Assembly (NCBI GenBank): GCA_002350465.1
Contig: DEEW01000161.1
Coordinates: forward strand, 1 to 8,318
Source: Lachnospiraceae bacterium UBA2868
GTDB lineage: Bacteria > Bacillota_A > Clostridia > Lachnospirales > Lachnospiraceae
Reading direction: 5' to 3'
Length of the DNA stretch: 8,318 bases
Position 1 is the first letter of the stretch. Each line of letters starts with the position of its first letter. A program made the position numbers and the translations under genes. Positions 1-8,317 of this stretch are shown here, piece by piece. The notes beneath the pieces were generated by a model. That model was not told where the DNA came from, ran no database searches, and worked only from the letters and a program-made list of their open reading frames with translations.

Positions 1-1935
<1,935 letters not shown>

Positions 1936-1942
1936 TTTTCAT

Positions 1943-1947
1943 CCCTC
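1943..1947 (-). promoter_or_regulatory. grpE ribosome binding site overlapping the hrcA stop codon
   Basis: The minus strand reads TGAGGGATGAAAATTG. GAGGG overlaps the hrcA stop TGA (1948-1946) and lies 7 bases before the TTG start of grpE at 1935. An ATG at 1942-1940 is closer to the site, but it is out of frame and meets TAA after four codons, so it does not start grpE. The layout suggests that grpE translation is coupled to hrcA termination (inference). Confidence 0.65.
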
Positions 1948-2995
1948 AATTCTTCTTAAACATTGTATCCAGCTCCGTTGTCAACTTCTTCATCGTTGAC
2001 AGAACTTTGTCGTAATCCATTCGTTTCGGCCCTATAATGCCTATGGTACCGTGAATTCCTTCATCAAGCTCATATGTTGCCGTAACAACACTGCAGTCCT
2101 TCATGTTCTCCACCGGTGATTCCTCACCGATATATACCTGAATTCCCTTTTCATCGGAATGCGACAGCGTTTCGTATACAAGATTGGTAAGCTGCTTCTT
2201 CTCTTCAAATGCCGTTATAATCTCGCTGGCTTTTTCATTATCCGCAAGTTCCGGATATTTAAAGATATTGTTTGCACCGCTCGTATATATTTCCAGATCT
2301 TCGTCAGCCTTGATCGACTCTGCAACAGCATCAATTACTTCCGCAATAATGCCTGCCTGTTCTCCCGCCTGCTGCTTCATCTTGGATATGATGGACAGAT
2401 TGATGTCCTCTATCGCCATTCCGTTAAGGGTTGTATTTAGCAGCATATTGAGTTTGAGAAGCGTCTCGTCATCTATCGGCTCGTCAATATCTATGATCTG
2501 GTTCTTGATCATGTTGCCTTCTACAACTATTACAGCTACGATCCGCTTTTCTTCCATTCTGGAAAGCTGTATGAACTTAAGTCTGTTCATATGATATTGC
2601 GGTGCGCTGATCATCGCGGCATAATTCGTGTTAACCGAAAGGCTCCTTGCTACTTGCTTCAGAAGACGTTCCATTTTGTCAGCCTTCTCGATAAGCATTC
2701 CCTTCATCTCATCGGTTTCACGTTCCCGCTCTTCGATCTGCTGCTCTTTTTCTTCCATAAGCTGATCGACATAGAACCTGTATCCCTTATCCGAAGGTAT
2801 TCTTCCCGCCGAAGTATGGGGCTGGAGAATGTATCCCATGTCAACAAGGTCTGCCATCTCATTACGGATCGTTGCCGAACTTAATTCAAGACCTTCTATC
2901 TTGGATATAGTCCTCGATCCGACCGGTTCTCCGGTCTCAAGATAAGTCTTGATTATTGCCAGTAATATCTTTTTCTTTCTGTCATCAAGCTCCAA
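1946..2995 (-). CDS. hrcA: Heat-inducible transcription repressor HrcA (TTG start)
   Basis: HrcA is the DNA-binding repressor of class I heat-shock genes. It binds CIRCE operators, and in known systems its activity depends on GroEL, so it loses repression when chaperones are titrated by unfolded protein. The protein has 349 residues, the usual length. The N-terminal winged helix-turn-helix is clear: EPVGSRTISK (23-32), LSSATIRNEMADL (38-50), GYILQPHTSAGRIPSDKGYRFYVD (54-77). A charged helical segment follows (80-117), then a GAF-like dimerisation region and the C-terminal signature GIQVYIGEES (284-293) and GTIGIIGPKRMDYDKV (316-331). The start is TTG 2995: in frame upstream there are only seven codons with no possible start before a TAA that lies inside the CIRCE, and the next Met (47) would destroy the helix-turn-helix. 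It is the first gene of the operon and almost certainly represses itself through the CIRCE 21 bp upstream. Confidence 0.98.
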   Translation of the reverse strand: MELDDRKKKILLAIIKTYLETGEPVGSRTISKIEGLELSSATIRNEMADLVDMGYILQPHTSAGRIPSDKGYRFYVDQLMEEKEQQIEERERETDEMKGMLIEKADKMERLLKQVARSLSVNTNYAAMISAPQYHMNRLKFIQLSRMEEKRIVAVIVVEGNMIKNQIIDIDEPIDDETLLKLNMLLNTTLNGMAIEDINLSIISKMKQQAGEQAGIIAEVIDAVAESIKADEDLEIYTSGANNIFKYPELADNEKASEIITAFEEKKQLTNLVYETLSHSDEKGIQVYIGEESPVENMKDCSVVTATYELDEGIHGTIGIIGPKRMDYDKVLSTMKKLTTELDTMFKKN

Positions 2996-3000
2996 GGTGG

Positions 3001-3008
3001 CCTTCCTT
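3001..3008 (-). promoter_or_regulatory. Ribosome binding site of hrcA
   Basis: The minus strand reads AAGGAAGG five bases before the TTG codon at 2995. It is an imperfect Shine-Dalgarno at slightly short spacing, and together with the TTG start it implies modest translation of the repressor. Its presence supports the TTG start choice. Confidence 0.65.
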
Positions 3009-3016
3009 TCGTTTTG

Positions 3017-3043
3017 TTAGCACTCGACCCATTAGAGTGCTAA
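3017..3043 (-). promoter_or_regulatory. CIRCE operator (HrcA binding site)
   Basis: A perfect inverted repeat TTAGCACTC-N9-GAGTGCTAA matches the canonical CIRCE consensus in all 18 arm positions with the standard 9-base spacer. The symmetry extends one more base pair outward (3016 G, 3044 C). It starts 21 bp upstream of the hrcA start codon and lies just downstream of the predicted transcription start, so bound HrcA would block initiation or early elongation, and the repeat would be transcribed as a 5' UTR hairpin. Only one CIRCE was found in this window. Confidence 0.98.
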
Positions 3044-3055
3044 CACCCTGTACAT

Positions 3056-3084
3056 AATGTACCACCGCTATATACAGTTGTCAA
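3056..3084 (-). promoter_or_regulatory. Sigma-A-type promoter of the hrcA-grpE-dnaK operon
   Basis: On the minus strand, TTGACA (3084-3079, a perfect -35) is separated by exactly 17 bases from TACATT (3061-3056, 4 of 6 to TATAAT). The predicted start of transcription is near 3049, about five bases before the CIRCE. This is the normal arrangement for class I heat-shock operons, which use the vegetative sigma factor and are controlled by repression. The -35 begins 30 bp after the stop codon of the MATE gene, and no terminator hairpin with a T run was seen between them, so some read-through from upstream is possible. Confidence 0.88.
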
Positions 3085-3114
3085 TACAGAATTTGTGAAG
3101 AATTGATGTTTTGT

Positions 3115-4491
3115 TTATTCACCTGAATGTATACGGTCAAACTTACGTTTGACAATGATATAGCATATGACATGGGCAATGAAAGTCACAACCCATGAAA
3201 TAGGATAGGTTATATATAAGAAACGCGTTTCATGAAACATGGGCATCTGAAACAGAGTAAATATCCATACAAGGCGCAGTCCGCAGGCTCCGATAAGCGA
3301 CACTATCATAGGAAGTATTGCATATCCAAGCCCCCTGAGGCCTCCAACCATAACATCCATCATGCCACACAGAAAATACGGAAGACACACATACATCATT
3401 CTGGTTATACCCGCATCCATAACGGCGCGCGAGTCCGTATATATGTTAAGAAGCTGATATCCGAATAGATATGACGACCCTCCAAGTATCAATCCTGTTG
3501 CTACAACACAGATTTGTGCACGAACAAGTATCCTGTTGATCCGCTCTGTCTTTCTTGCACCCACATTAGCGCTTATAAACGAAATACATGCCTGATAGAA
3601 AGCATTCATTGATACATAAACAAATCCTTCTATATTCTGCGCAGCGGAATTACCCGCAACTACCGTTGCACCGAATCCGTTTACCGAAGATTGAATGATC
3701 ACATTTGAAATAGAAAAGAGCATTCCCTGAAAACTGGCAGGAACACCTATCCTGACTATTCTTATGAAGGTGGCTTTATCGATGGCCAATGATTTTAGCC
3801 TAAGCTGCAAAGGGCCCCTCTCTTTCATGAGACACCTTACGACAAGATAAGCCGAAATGACCTGCGATATCACTGTTGCCGTAGCAACTCCTGCTACATC
3901 CATATGAAGACTGATCACGAAGAAGAGATTCAGTATTACATTTACTACTCCTGCCGCAAGCAGATAATACATCGGGCGTTTTGTGTCACCGACTGCTCGA
4001 AGGAGAGCGCTTCCGAAGTTGTACAGCATAGAAGCCGGCATCCCGAGAAAATATATCCTGAGGTATAAGCTTCCAAGCTGCAGAGTCTCCCCCGGAGCCC
4101 TCATCCACTCCAATATCTGTGTAGAGAATATAATTCCGACGACGGCAAGTACAATCCCGCTTATAAAGCTCACAAGGATTGATGTATGTACCGTCCTTGA
4201 CATGGCAGCATCATCACCGCTTCCGTAATAACGGGATGCAAGAACATTACTTCCTATGGAAAGTCCCAGAAAAGCACTGACCAGAAGGTTTATAAGCGGT
4301 CCGGTCATACCGACCGCAGCCAGGGAGTTATCACCCGCATATTTTCCTACAACAATTACATCTGCGGCATTAAACAAGAGCTGCAGTATCGAAGACAGCA
4401 TAAGAGGCCCCGCAAACAGAAGAAGTCTGCTTACGATAGGCCCCGAACACATATCGATTGTATATGAACCGGATTTTTTACCGAATAACAT
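3115..4491 (-). CDS. MATE-family cation-coupled efflux transporter
   Basis: This is a polytopic inner-membrane exporter of the multidrug and toxic compound extrusion superfamily, whose members use Na+ or H+ gradients to export drugs or metabolites. It has 458 residues, the usual MATE length, with about 12 hydrophobic segments in two similar halves: for example 22-45, 60-80, 104-125, 140-160, 175-195 and 200-220 in the first half, then 248-268, 285-310, 323-343, 362-383, 391-415 and 428-447. Family-typical stretches are PLMLSSILQLLFNAADVIVVGKYAG (29-53), LRAVGDTKRP (164-173) and the half-two counterpart GVPASFQGMLFSISNVI (249-265). The substrate cannot be read from the sequence. The ATG at 4491 lies inside the end of pncB (14-bp overlap) and has no good Shine-Dalgarno (a GGAG sits 17 bases upstream), so translation is probably coupled to pncB. 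An ATG 13 codons further in is also unsupported by a ribosome site. Confidence 0.93.
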   Translation of the reverse strand: MLFGKKSGSYTIDMCSGPIVSRLLLFAGPLMLSSILQLLFNAADVIVVGKYAGDNSLAAVGMTGPLINLLVSAFLGLSIGSNVLASRYYGSGDDAAMSRTVHTSILVSFISGIVLAVVGIIFSTQILEWMRAPGETLQLGSLYLRIYFLGMPASMLYNFGSALLRAVGDTKRPMYYLLAAGVVNVILNLFFVISLHMDVAGVATATVISQVISAYLVVRCLMKERGPLQLRLKSLAIDKATFIRIVRIGVPASFQGMLFSISNVIIQSSVNGFGATVVAGNSAAQNIEGFVYVSMNAFYQACISFISANVGARKTERINRILVRAQICVVATGLILGGSSYLFGYQLLNIYTDSRAVMDAGITRMMYVCLPYFLCGMMDVMVGGLRGLGYAILPMIVSLIGACGLRLVWIFTLFQMPMFHETRFLYITYPISWVVTFIAHVICYIIVKRKFDRIHSGE

Positions 4492-5695
4492 TTGTTTCGT
4501 GTTCCATTCTCCAGTCTATGCATCGTTTGAGGTAATGAACATATTCCTCACTCTTACACATACCCTTGCCTTCAACATCCGATATCTTGGCAACATCACA
4601 TCCGTTACAGACTGTTGTCTTCATAACAATATTAAGCGGTGTGACTTTTGTATCGTTTGCTATATACGTACCTATACCGAAGGCGGTCTTGACTTTATCT
4701 TTGTATGCCCTGTTTATTGCAGTTGCCTTTTCAAAATTCAGGCTGTCCGAAAAGAGCAGCGTCTTCATCTTCGGATCTATTCCCAGATCCTCGTAATGCC
4801 TGATCATCTGATCGGCCCAGTCGAAAGGGCTCCCGCTGTCATGTCTGACACCCGAGAACAGTGTGGCATAAGTCAGCTGAAAATCCTCAAGGAAGCATTT
4901 TGTTGTAATCGCATCGGTAAGAGCGGTTCCGTTTAACACCCCGTATTCCTTGACCCATGCATCTAATGCATACCAGTTGGAGTATGCCGGATTATGCTTG
5001 TGATTACCCTGACCGACACACATTATCCATTCGTGTGCCATGGTCCCTACCGGCACGAGGTTCAGTTTTTTTGCCAGATAGACGTTGCTTGTTCCAACGA
5101 ATTTATTTCCTTCCGGAAGCTTTGCCATGGCAAGTTCTGTTACCGCAAGTTCCTGTGCCTCACCGGACAGTCTCCTTCTTGCCCCAAACTCCGAAAATGC
5201 CCCCAGCTCATATTTTCCGTCAATAATACCCTGTATCTTGGCCTCAAGTCGCTCTTTGAAGCTTTCGAGAAGTTCATCATAATCGTATGCCATTCTGAAG
5301 TACACTTCATTTACAATGGCAAGTGTCGGGATCTCATACATCGAAGTGTTGAGCCATGTTCCCTTAGTTTCGATTGTAAGGCCGCATTCCGAATCCGTTC
5401 CGAATTCAAAATCTTCAAATCTCGGCTTCCAGAGCCTCAGAAAATCAACGTATGAACCTTTTATCCATCTGATTTTGTTAAGGTATTCCAATTCATCTTC
5501 ACGGAATCTGAGATCACAGTACATTTTGATCTGGCGCTTTATTTCCTCGATCATCTCGGGGGTAAAACGCACATCCTCATTGCGGCACTTAAAAGACCAT
5601 GTCGTTTTGTAATCGGAAAACTGGTGATAGATTGCCTGCCCCATTGAAAACTTGTAGGCATCGGTTTCAAGTAAACTGGTAATGATTGGTTTCAT
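4478..5695 (-). CDS. pncB: Nicotinate phosphoribosyltransferase (NAPRTase)
   Basis: This cytoplasmic enzyme makes nicotinate mononucleotide from nicotinate and PRPP with ATP hydrolysis, the first step of NAD salvage from nicotinic acid (Preiss-Handler pathway). It has 405 residues, close to E. coli PncB, which it resembles more than the longer Bacillus/human type. Motifs: LLETDAYKFSMGQAIY (8-23) at the N-terminus, FGARRRLS (170-177), VPVGTMAHEW (214-223), whose His221 matches the His phosphorylated during catalysis in enterobacterial enzymes, SGVRHDSGSP (281-290), LLFSDSLN (313-320), FGIGTYIANDT (339-349) and PLNIVMK (353-359). The start is ATG 5695, preceded by GGAGG at the right distance. 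In-frame ATGs at 5707 and 5725 exist, but the first overlaps that ribosome site and neither has one of its own. It follows the C11 protease gene by 98 bp (element A lies in the gap) and overlaps the MATE gene by 14 bp. Confidence 0.95.
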   Translation of the reverse strand: MKPIITSLLETDAYKFSMGQAIYHQFSDYKTTWSFKCRNEDVRFTPEMIEEIKRQIKMYCDLRFREDELEYLNKIRWIKGSYVDFLRLWKPRFEDFEFGTDSECGLTIETKGTWLNTSMYEIPTLAIVNEVYFRMAYDYDELLESFKERLEAKIQGIIDGKYELGAFSEFGARRRLSGEAQELAVTELAMAKLPEGNKFVGTSNVYLAKKLNLVPVGTMAHEWIMCVGQGNHKHNPAYSNWYALDAWVKEYGVLNGTALTDAITTKCFLEDFQLTYATLFSGVRHDSGSPFDWADQMIRHYEDLGIDPKMKTLLFSDSLNFEKATAINRAYKDKVKTAFGIGTYIANDTKVTPLNIVMKTTVCNGCDVAKISDVEGKGMCKSEEYVHYLKRCIDWRMEHETNVIR

Positions 5696-5700
5696 AACGT

Positions 5701-5705
5701 CCTCC
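5701..5705 (-). promoter_or_regulatory. Ribosome binding site that fixes the pncB start
   Basis: The minus strand reads GGAGG followed by ACGTT and ATG at 5695, a good Shine-Dalgarno with 5-base spacing. It overlaps an in-frame upstream ATG (5707) and so argues for the shorter protein, which begins MKPIITSLLETDAYKF as is normal for the family. Confidence 0.8.
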
Positions 5706-5713
5706 ATAAAAAC

Positions 5714-5782
5714 TGCCGTACCCATTCAGTCCTCGCCGGACGGCATCCTGTATCTTCAATACAGGATATGCGGCATTCTGCC
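5714..5782 (-). repeat. Structured leader element A upstream of pncB (related to element B)
   Basis: Read on the minus strand, this gap region holds, in order: a small hairpin GGCA-GAA-TGCC (5782-5772); a perfect 9-bp hairpin ATCCTGTAT-TGAAG-ATACAGGAT (5767-5745); a hairpin GTCC-GGCGA-GGAC (5741-5729); and a helix TGCCGT (5745-5740) pairing with ACGGCA (5719-5714) around the third hairpin. The last helix is followed by TTTTT (5712-5708) and then the pncB ribosome site. The 46-bp core 5731-5776 aligns by hand with 8258-8302 (element B) at roughly 60-65% identity, with loops and linkers conserved and arms exchanged in compensating fashion. It could be a structured RNA controlling pncB, an attenuator, or a REP-like dispersed repeat. 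It matches no riboswitch class that I recognise. The rest of the 98-bp gap has no confident promoter. Confidence 0.6.
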
Positions 5783-5784
5783 TG

Positions 5785-5807
5785 TCATGATTCCTACGGA
5801 ATCCTGA
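5785..5807 (-). repeat. Inverted repeat straddling the C11 protease stop codon
   Basis: The minus strand reads TCAGGATTCC-GTA-GGAATCATGA: ten-base arms with nine pairs around a 3-base loop, with the TAG stop codon (5796-5794) at the loop. There is no following T run, so it is not a classical intrinsic terminator. It may stabilise the 3' end of the protease message or be chance; it lies directly before element A. Confidence 0.4.
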
Positions 5808-8205
5808 CAACCGGTGACCAATACTGCTGCTGATACATGTCCGTAAATACATAAGTTACCTTAGCCTTAACATTTCCGATATCGATATTTCCTATCTTCA
5901 CGTCGGCTGAATCGAGAACCATGGGCTCCCCGAGATAAAACGTATCCTGATAGTTTCCGTTATAATCATAGTATCTGCATGTGAAACGGAGCTCATCACC
6001 TGCCGAAAGAGCTATTGTATTCTTGGCTACCGTATCCGTTGTTCCGTCTTCATACACATATCTTGCCCCGGTTATTGTCCCGTCCGGATACTGATCGGTA
6101 AACGCAAGCAGAAGTTCCACCTTCTGACCGTTTAGAATAGCCGGGACATATCCGTTTATGCTGTAATTGGTCCCGTTATCTTCGGTATCCGTGTGATAAT
6201 AGGCAACCACATGACCGTTTATTGACATCCATGTATTGTCAAAATCAGCAATAAGATTATTGTCCTTGTCGAACTCATATGTATTATCAAGTCCCAGATC
6301 AATAAACCCTTCACCGTCATCAACAAACACATTGAGATCCACAAGTGCTACTTCCTTCCAGTCTTCCTCCGAAAGCTTAAATACCTGCTGACCTTTATCA
6401 TTTAACGTTACCTGAAGCTTATCGGTATCAAATCCTCCCGGCGCATGACTTCTTCCCGTAAGAAGCGCACTCATCAGTCCTCCTAGGGCATCGGAATAGC
6501 CTGCATAACCCTCTCCGGATGATGATGCGTAATCGGTTCCGTACATGCTTCCGAACAGTGATCCGAGGGGCGATCCGGTTCCGTTCTCCGTCATCTGACC
6601 GGACTGCTCATTTGCGGCAAATGCTCTGATACAATCGGTGTACGCATCATCCATCCCTATCTGTTCATATGTTTTTGCCATGGTTCCGGCTTTGTTTGCC
6701 TTCTTGTAAGGGAAATACACAGACAGTCCGTTTGCATTCGCTATGGTTCTTTCTGTCCTGTTGTACTTCACACATGAGGAAAGGGCATCCGCAAGTTCCT
6801 GACCGGGCTGTGTACCGAGAAGTTTTGCAAAGTGGATAAAATCAATCTGGTCGATTCTTGATGACTGCGCAAACTCCTTTGCCTTGTTACGTGCATCGGA
6901 TACTGTCATAAATCCGTTCACATCGGATATAAGTTCACTTGTATTTACCGAAAATCTGTTAAGCTTATCAGGAACCGTTGCGGCCACTTCCGCAAGATCC
7001 GTAACCGAAAGCGTTGCCTTTTGTCCCGGACACTTTCTCGCACAGGTATCCACAAAGTCATCGACAATATTCTTTCCTATCTCAATTGTGGGCATGCTGG
7101 TATTTGCCGACAGCTTACTCAGCCAGTTCGTGTAATACCAGCCGACACCGGGCTCCGTCTCTTCCGATGCGATCATATAGTCGGAGTAATCCGACAGCAT
7201 AAGTGCTGTTTCTACCGTTGCCATAAGGCATGCATCAAATCCCACAAAATCAAATTTAACTCCCGAATCGGAAATTGCCTTCTTGATCCCCGACAGGCTC
7301 ATTGATCCGCTCTGCGGATATTTCTCGTCATATGCATAACCTGAAAGCGATCCGCTGCCGTGATCCCAGAGGATCAACTCGTTCCTGTTTGCCGGAAAGT
7401 TCTGATTACAGTATTTGATAAAGGCAGTAAGTGTAGCGGGATCGGACATTGAGCCCTGTCCCATATTATCTTCAAGGAGCTTTACTCCACCGCCCTTAAC
7501 CTGATATATCTGATTAACGCGGCTGCTTACAACGCTGTTCTTCCAGTTCTTGCATCCGCCGGTGTACACTATGACTCTTACATCGTCGGAAAGATTTGCG
7601 GATGCCATCTCCTGAAGGTCCGCCGTTCCCATTCCGCTTCTTGATTCAAGGTCGGTACCGCATAGGTATACCATAACCGTAACAACATCAGCGCCCTGAC
7701 CGACAATCGACGTAAACTTCTGCCTTGCCGCCGGATTAACGCTTGTATCAAGCTGAGCCGTTACATTTCCGGTTTCATATGAAGAGTACGATGAATACTC
7801 ATCCGGTGTGGTCGCATAGCCTCCTAAGAGAGTAGAGAACAGATCCCCCATTCCCATGGATGAAGAATTGGAAGAGGCTTGCGAGCTCTGGGTCTGCGTC
7901 TGGGATAATGAGCCGGTGTCCGAACTGCTGTTTTGCTCCGACGATGCATAATCATCGGATGATCCGTTTTCGGATAAGCCGAAGTAACCTCCGCCACCGA
8001 ATACAAACAGCGCTATAAGTATCAGGATTATCTTGCCGAGGCCGAAGCCACCGCCTCCGCGGCTTCCTCCTCCTGACGGACGTGACGGTCCGCCGGCGCC
8101 GGTATTTAACGGTTTTGAATCAAGCCCGCTGCCTTTCCTGTAGACGCTGCCCTGTCCCTCTATGATCTTCTTCTCTCTGGCTCTCGGCCTGTTATTAGGT
8201 GCCAT
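5794..8205 (-). CDS. Membrane-anchored clostripain-like cysteine peptidase (family C11)
   Basis: This 803-residue protein has a C11 (clostripain/gingipain-related, clan CD) peptidase domain displayed outside the cell on one membrane anchor. Layout: basic cytoplasmic tail 1-56 (REKK near 10, GQGSVYRKGSGLDS 17-30, then Gly/Ser/Pro-rich); transmembrane helix about 57-77 (KIILILIALFVF); Ser/Gln-rich linker about 78-145; peptidase core from about 173. The core shows VVTVMVYLCGTDLES (174-188), LWDHGSGS (279-286) with catalytic His282, FDFVGFDACLMA (318-329) with catalytic Cys326, and GLSVYFPY (493-500). A low-complexity Gly/Ser/Tyr stretch (535-590) leads to a C-terminal region (about 592-803) that looks beta-rich and matches nothing I know. 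Clostripain relatives cleave after Arg or Lys; specificity here is not readable. The start is ATG 8205 with AGGAGGA at ideal distance; the frame is open further upstream (ATG 8274) but only through inverted repeats. Stop is TAG. The substrate is unknown. Confidence 0.9.
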   Translation of the reverse strand: MAPNNRPRAREKKIIEGQGSVYRKGSGLDSKPLNTGAGGPSRPSGGGSRGGGGFGLGKIILILIALFVFGGGGYFGLSENGSSDDYASSEQNSSSDTGSLSQTQTQSSQASSNSSSMGMGDLFSTLLGGYATTPDEYSSYSSYETGNVTAQLDTSVNPAARQKFTSIVGQGADVVTVMVYLCGTDLESRSGMGTADLQEMASANLSDDVRVIVYTGGCKNWKNSVVSSRVNQIYQVKGGGVKLLEDNMGQGSMSDPATLTAFIKYCNQNFPANRNELILWDHGSGSLSGYAYDEKYPQSGSMSLSGIKKAISDSGVKFDFVGFDACLMATVETALMLSDYSDYMIASEETEPGVGWYYTNWLSKLSANTSMPTIEIGKNIVDDFVDTCARKCPGQKATLSVTDLAEVAATVPDKLNRFSVNTSELISDVNGFMTVSDARNKAKEFAQSSRIDQIDFIHFAKLLGTQPGQELADALSSCVKYNRTERTIANANGLSVYFPYKKANKAGTMAKTYEQIGMDDAYTDCIRAFAANEQSGQMTENGTGSPLGSLFGSMYGTDYASSSGEGYAGYSDALGGLMSALLTGRSHAPGGFDTDKLQVTLNDKGQQVFKLSEEDWKEVALVDLNVFVDDGEGFIDLGLDNTYEFDKDNNLIADFDNTWMSINGHVVAYYHTDTEDNGTNYSINGYVPAILNGQKVELLLAFTDQYPDGTITGARYVYEDGTTDTVAKNTIALSAGDELRFTCRYYDYNGNYQDTFYLGEPMVLDSADVKIGNIDIGNVKAKVTYVFTDMYQQQYWSPVVRIP

Positions 8206-8210
8206 TACAT

Positions 8211-8217
8211 TCCTCCT
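8211..8217 (-). promoter_or_regulatory. Ribosome binding site that fixes the C11 protease start
   Basis: The minus strand reads AGGAGGA followed by ATGTA and ATG at 8205, the best-placed Shine-Dalgarno in this leader. It rules against the longer in-frame start at 8274, which lies inside a hairpin arm and has no ribosome site. Confidence 0.85.
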
Positions 8218-8226
8218 ACCATAATT

Positions 8227-8317
8227 GAGAGCCACGCCATCATAATCTCGCTTCGCCCCTCGCCGGGGTGGCATCTCGCACTTCGTACGAGATAAGCGAC
8301 ATCGACGAAGTCGATGT
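8227..8317 (-). repeat. Structured leader element B upstream of the C11 protease (related to element A)
   Basis: On the minus strand this region contains ACATCGAC-TTC-GTCGATGT (8317-8299, perfect 8-bp hairpin); ATCTCGTAC-GAA-GTGCGAGAT (8293-8273, 9 bp with one T-G wobble that pairs only in minus-strand RNA); CCCC-GGCGA-GGGG (8268-8256); and GCCAC (8272-8268) able to pair with GTGGC (8235-8231), extendable by GAGA/TCTC past one bulged base. A partial direct repeat, CGAAGTGCGAGAT versus CGAAGCGAGAT, is also present. The order of hairpins and the invariant GATGCC and CCGGCGAGG segments match element A. The element may continue past the right edge. No convincing promoter was found in 8206-8318. 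Confidence 0.6.

Noticed and set aside
3085..3114. Intrinsic terminator after the MATE gene
   Set aside because: The short gap before the hrcA promoter contains no GC-rich stem followed by a T run.
4256..4936. Plus-strand open frame of 226 codons across the pncB/MATE junction
   Set aside because: It spans the antisense of two confidently identified genes with no start signal or recognisable motif.
5696..5725. Longer pncB start at 5725 or 5707
   Set aside because: The GGAGG at 5705-5701 is correctly spaced only for ATG 5695, and the family normally begins just before the LLETDAYKF-type motif.
5729..5807. Classical rho-independent terminator between the protease gene and pncB
   Set aside because: Strong hairpins are present but none of the longer ones is followed by a T run; the only T run (5712-5708) follows a 6-bp long-range helix, so a terminator call is not secure.
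8206..8274. Longer N-terminus for the C11 protease starting at ATG 8274
   Set aside because: The extra 23 codons are encoded by inverted repeats of element B, there is no Shine-Dalgarno before 8274, and ATG 8205 has an excellent one.
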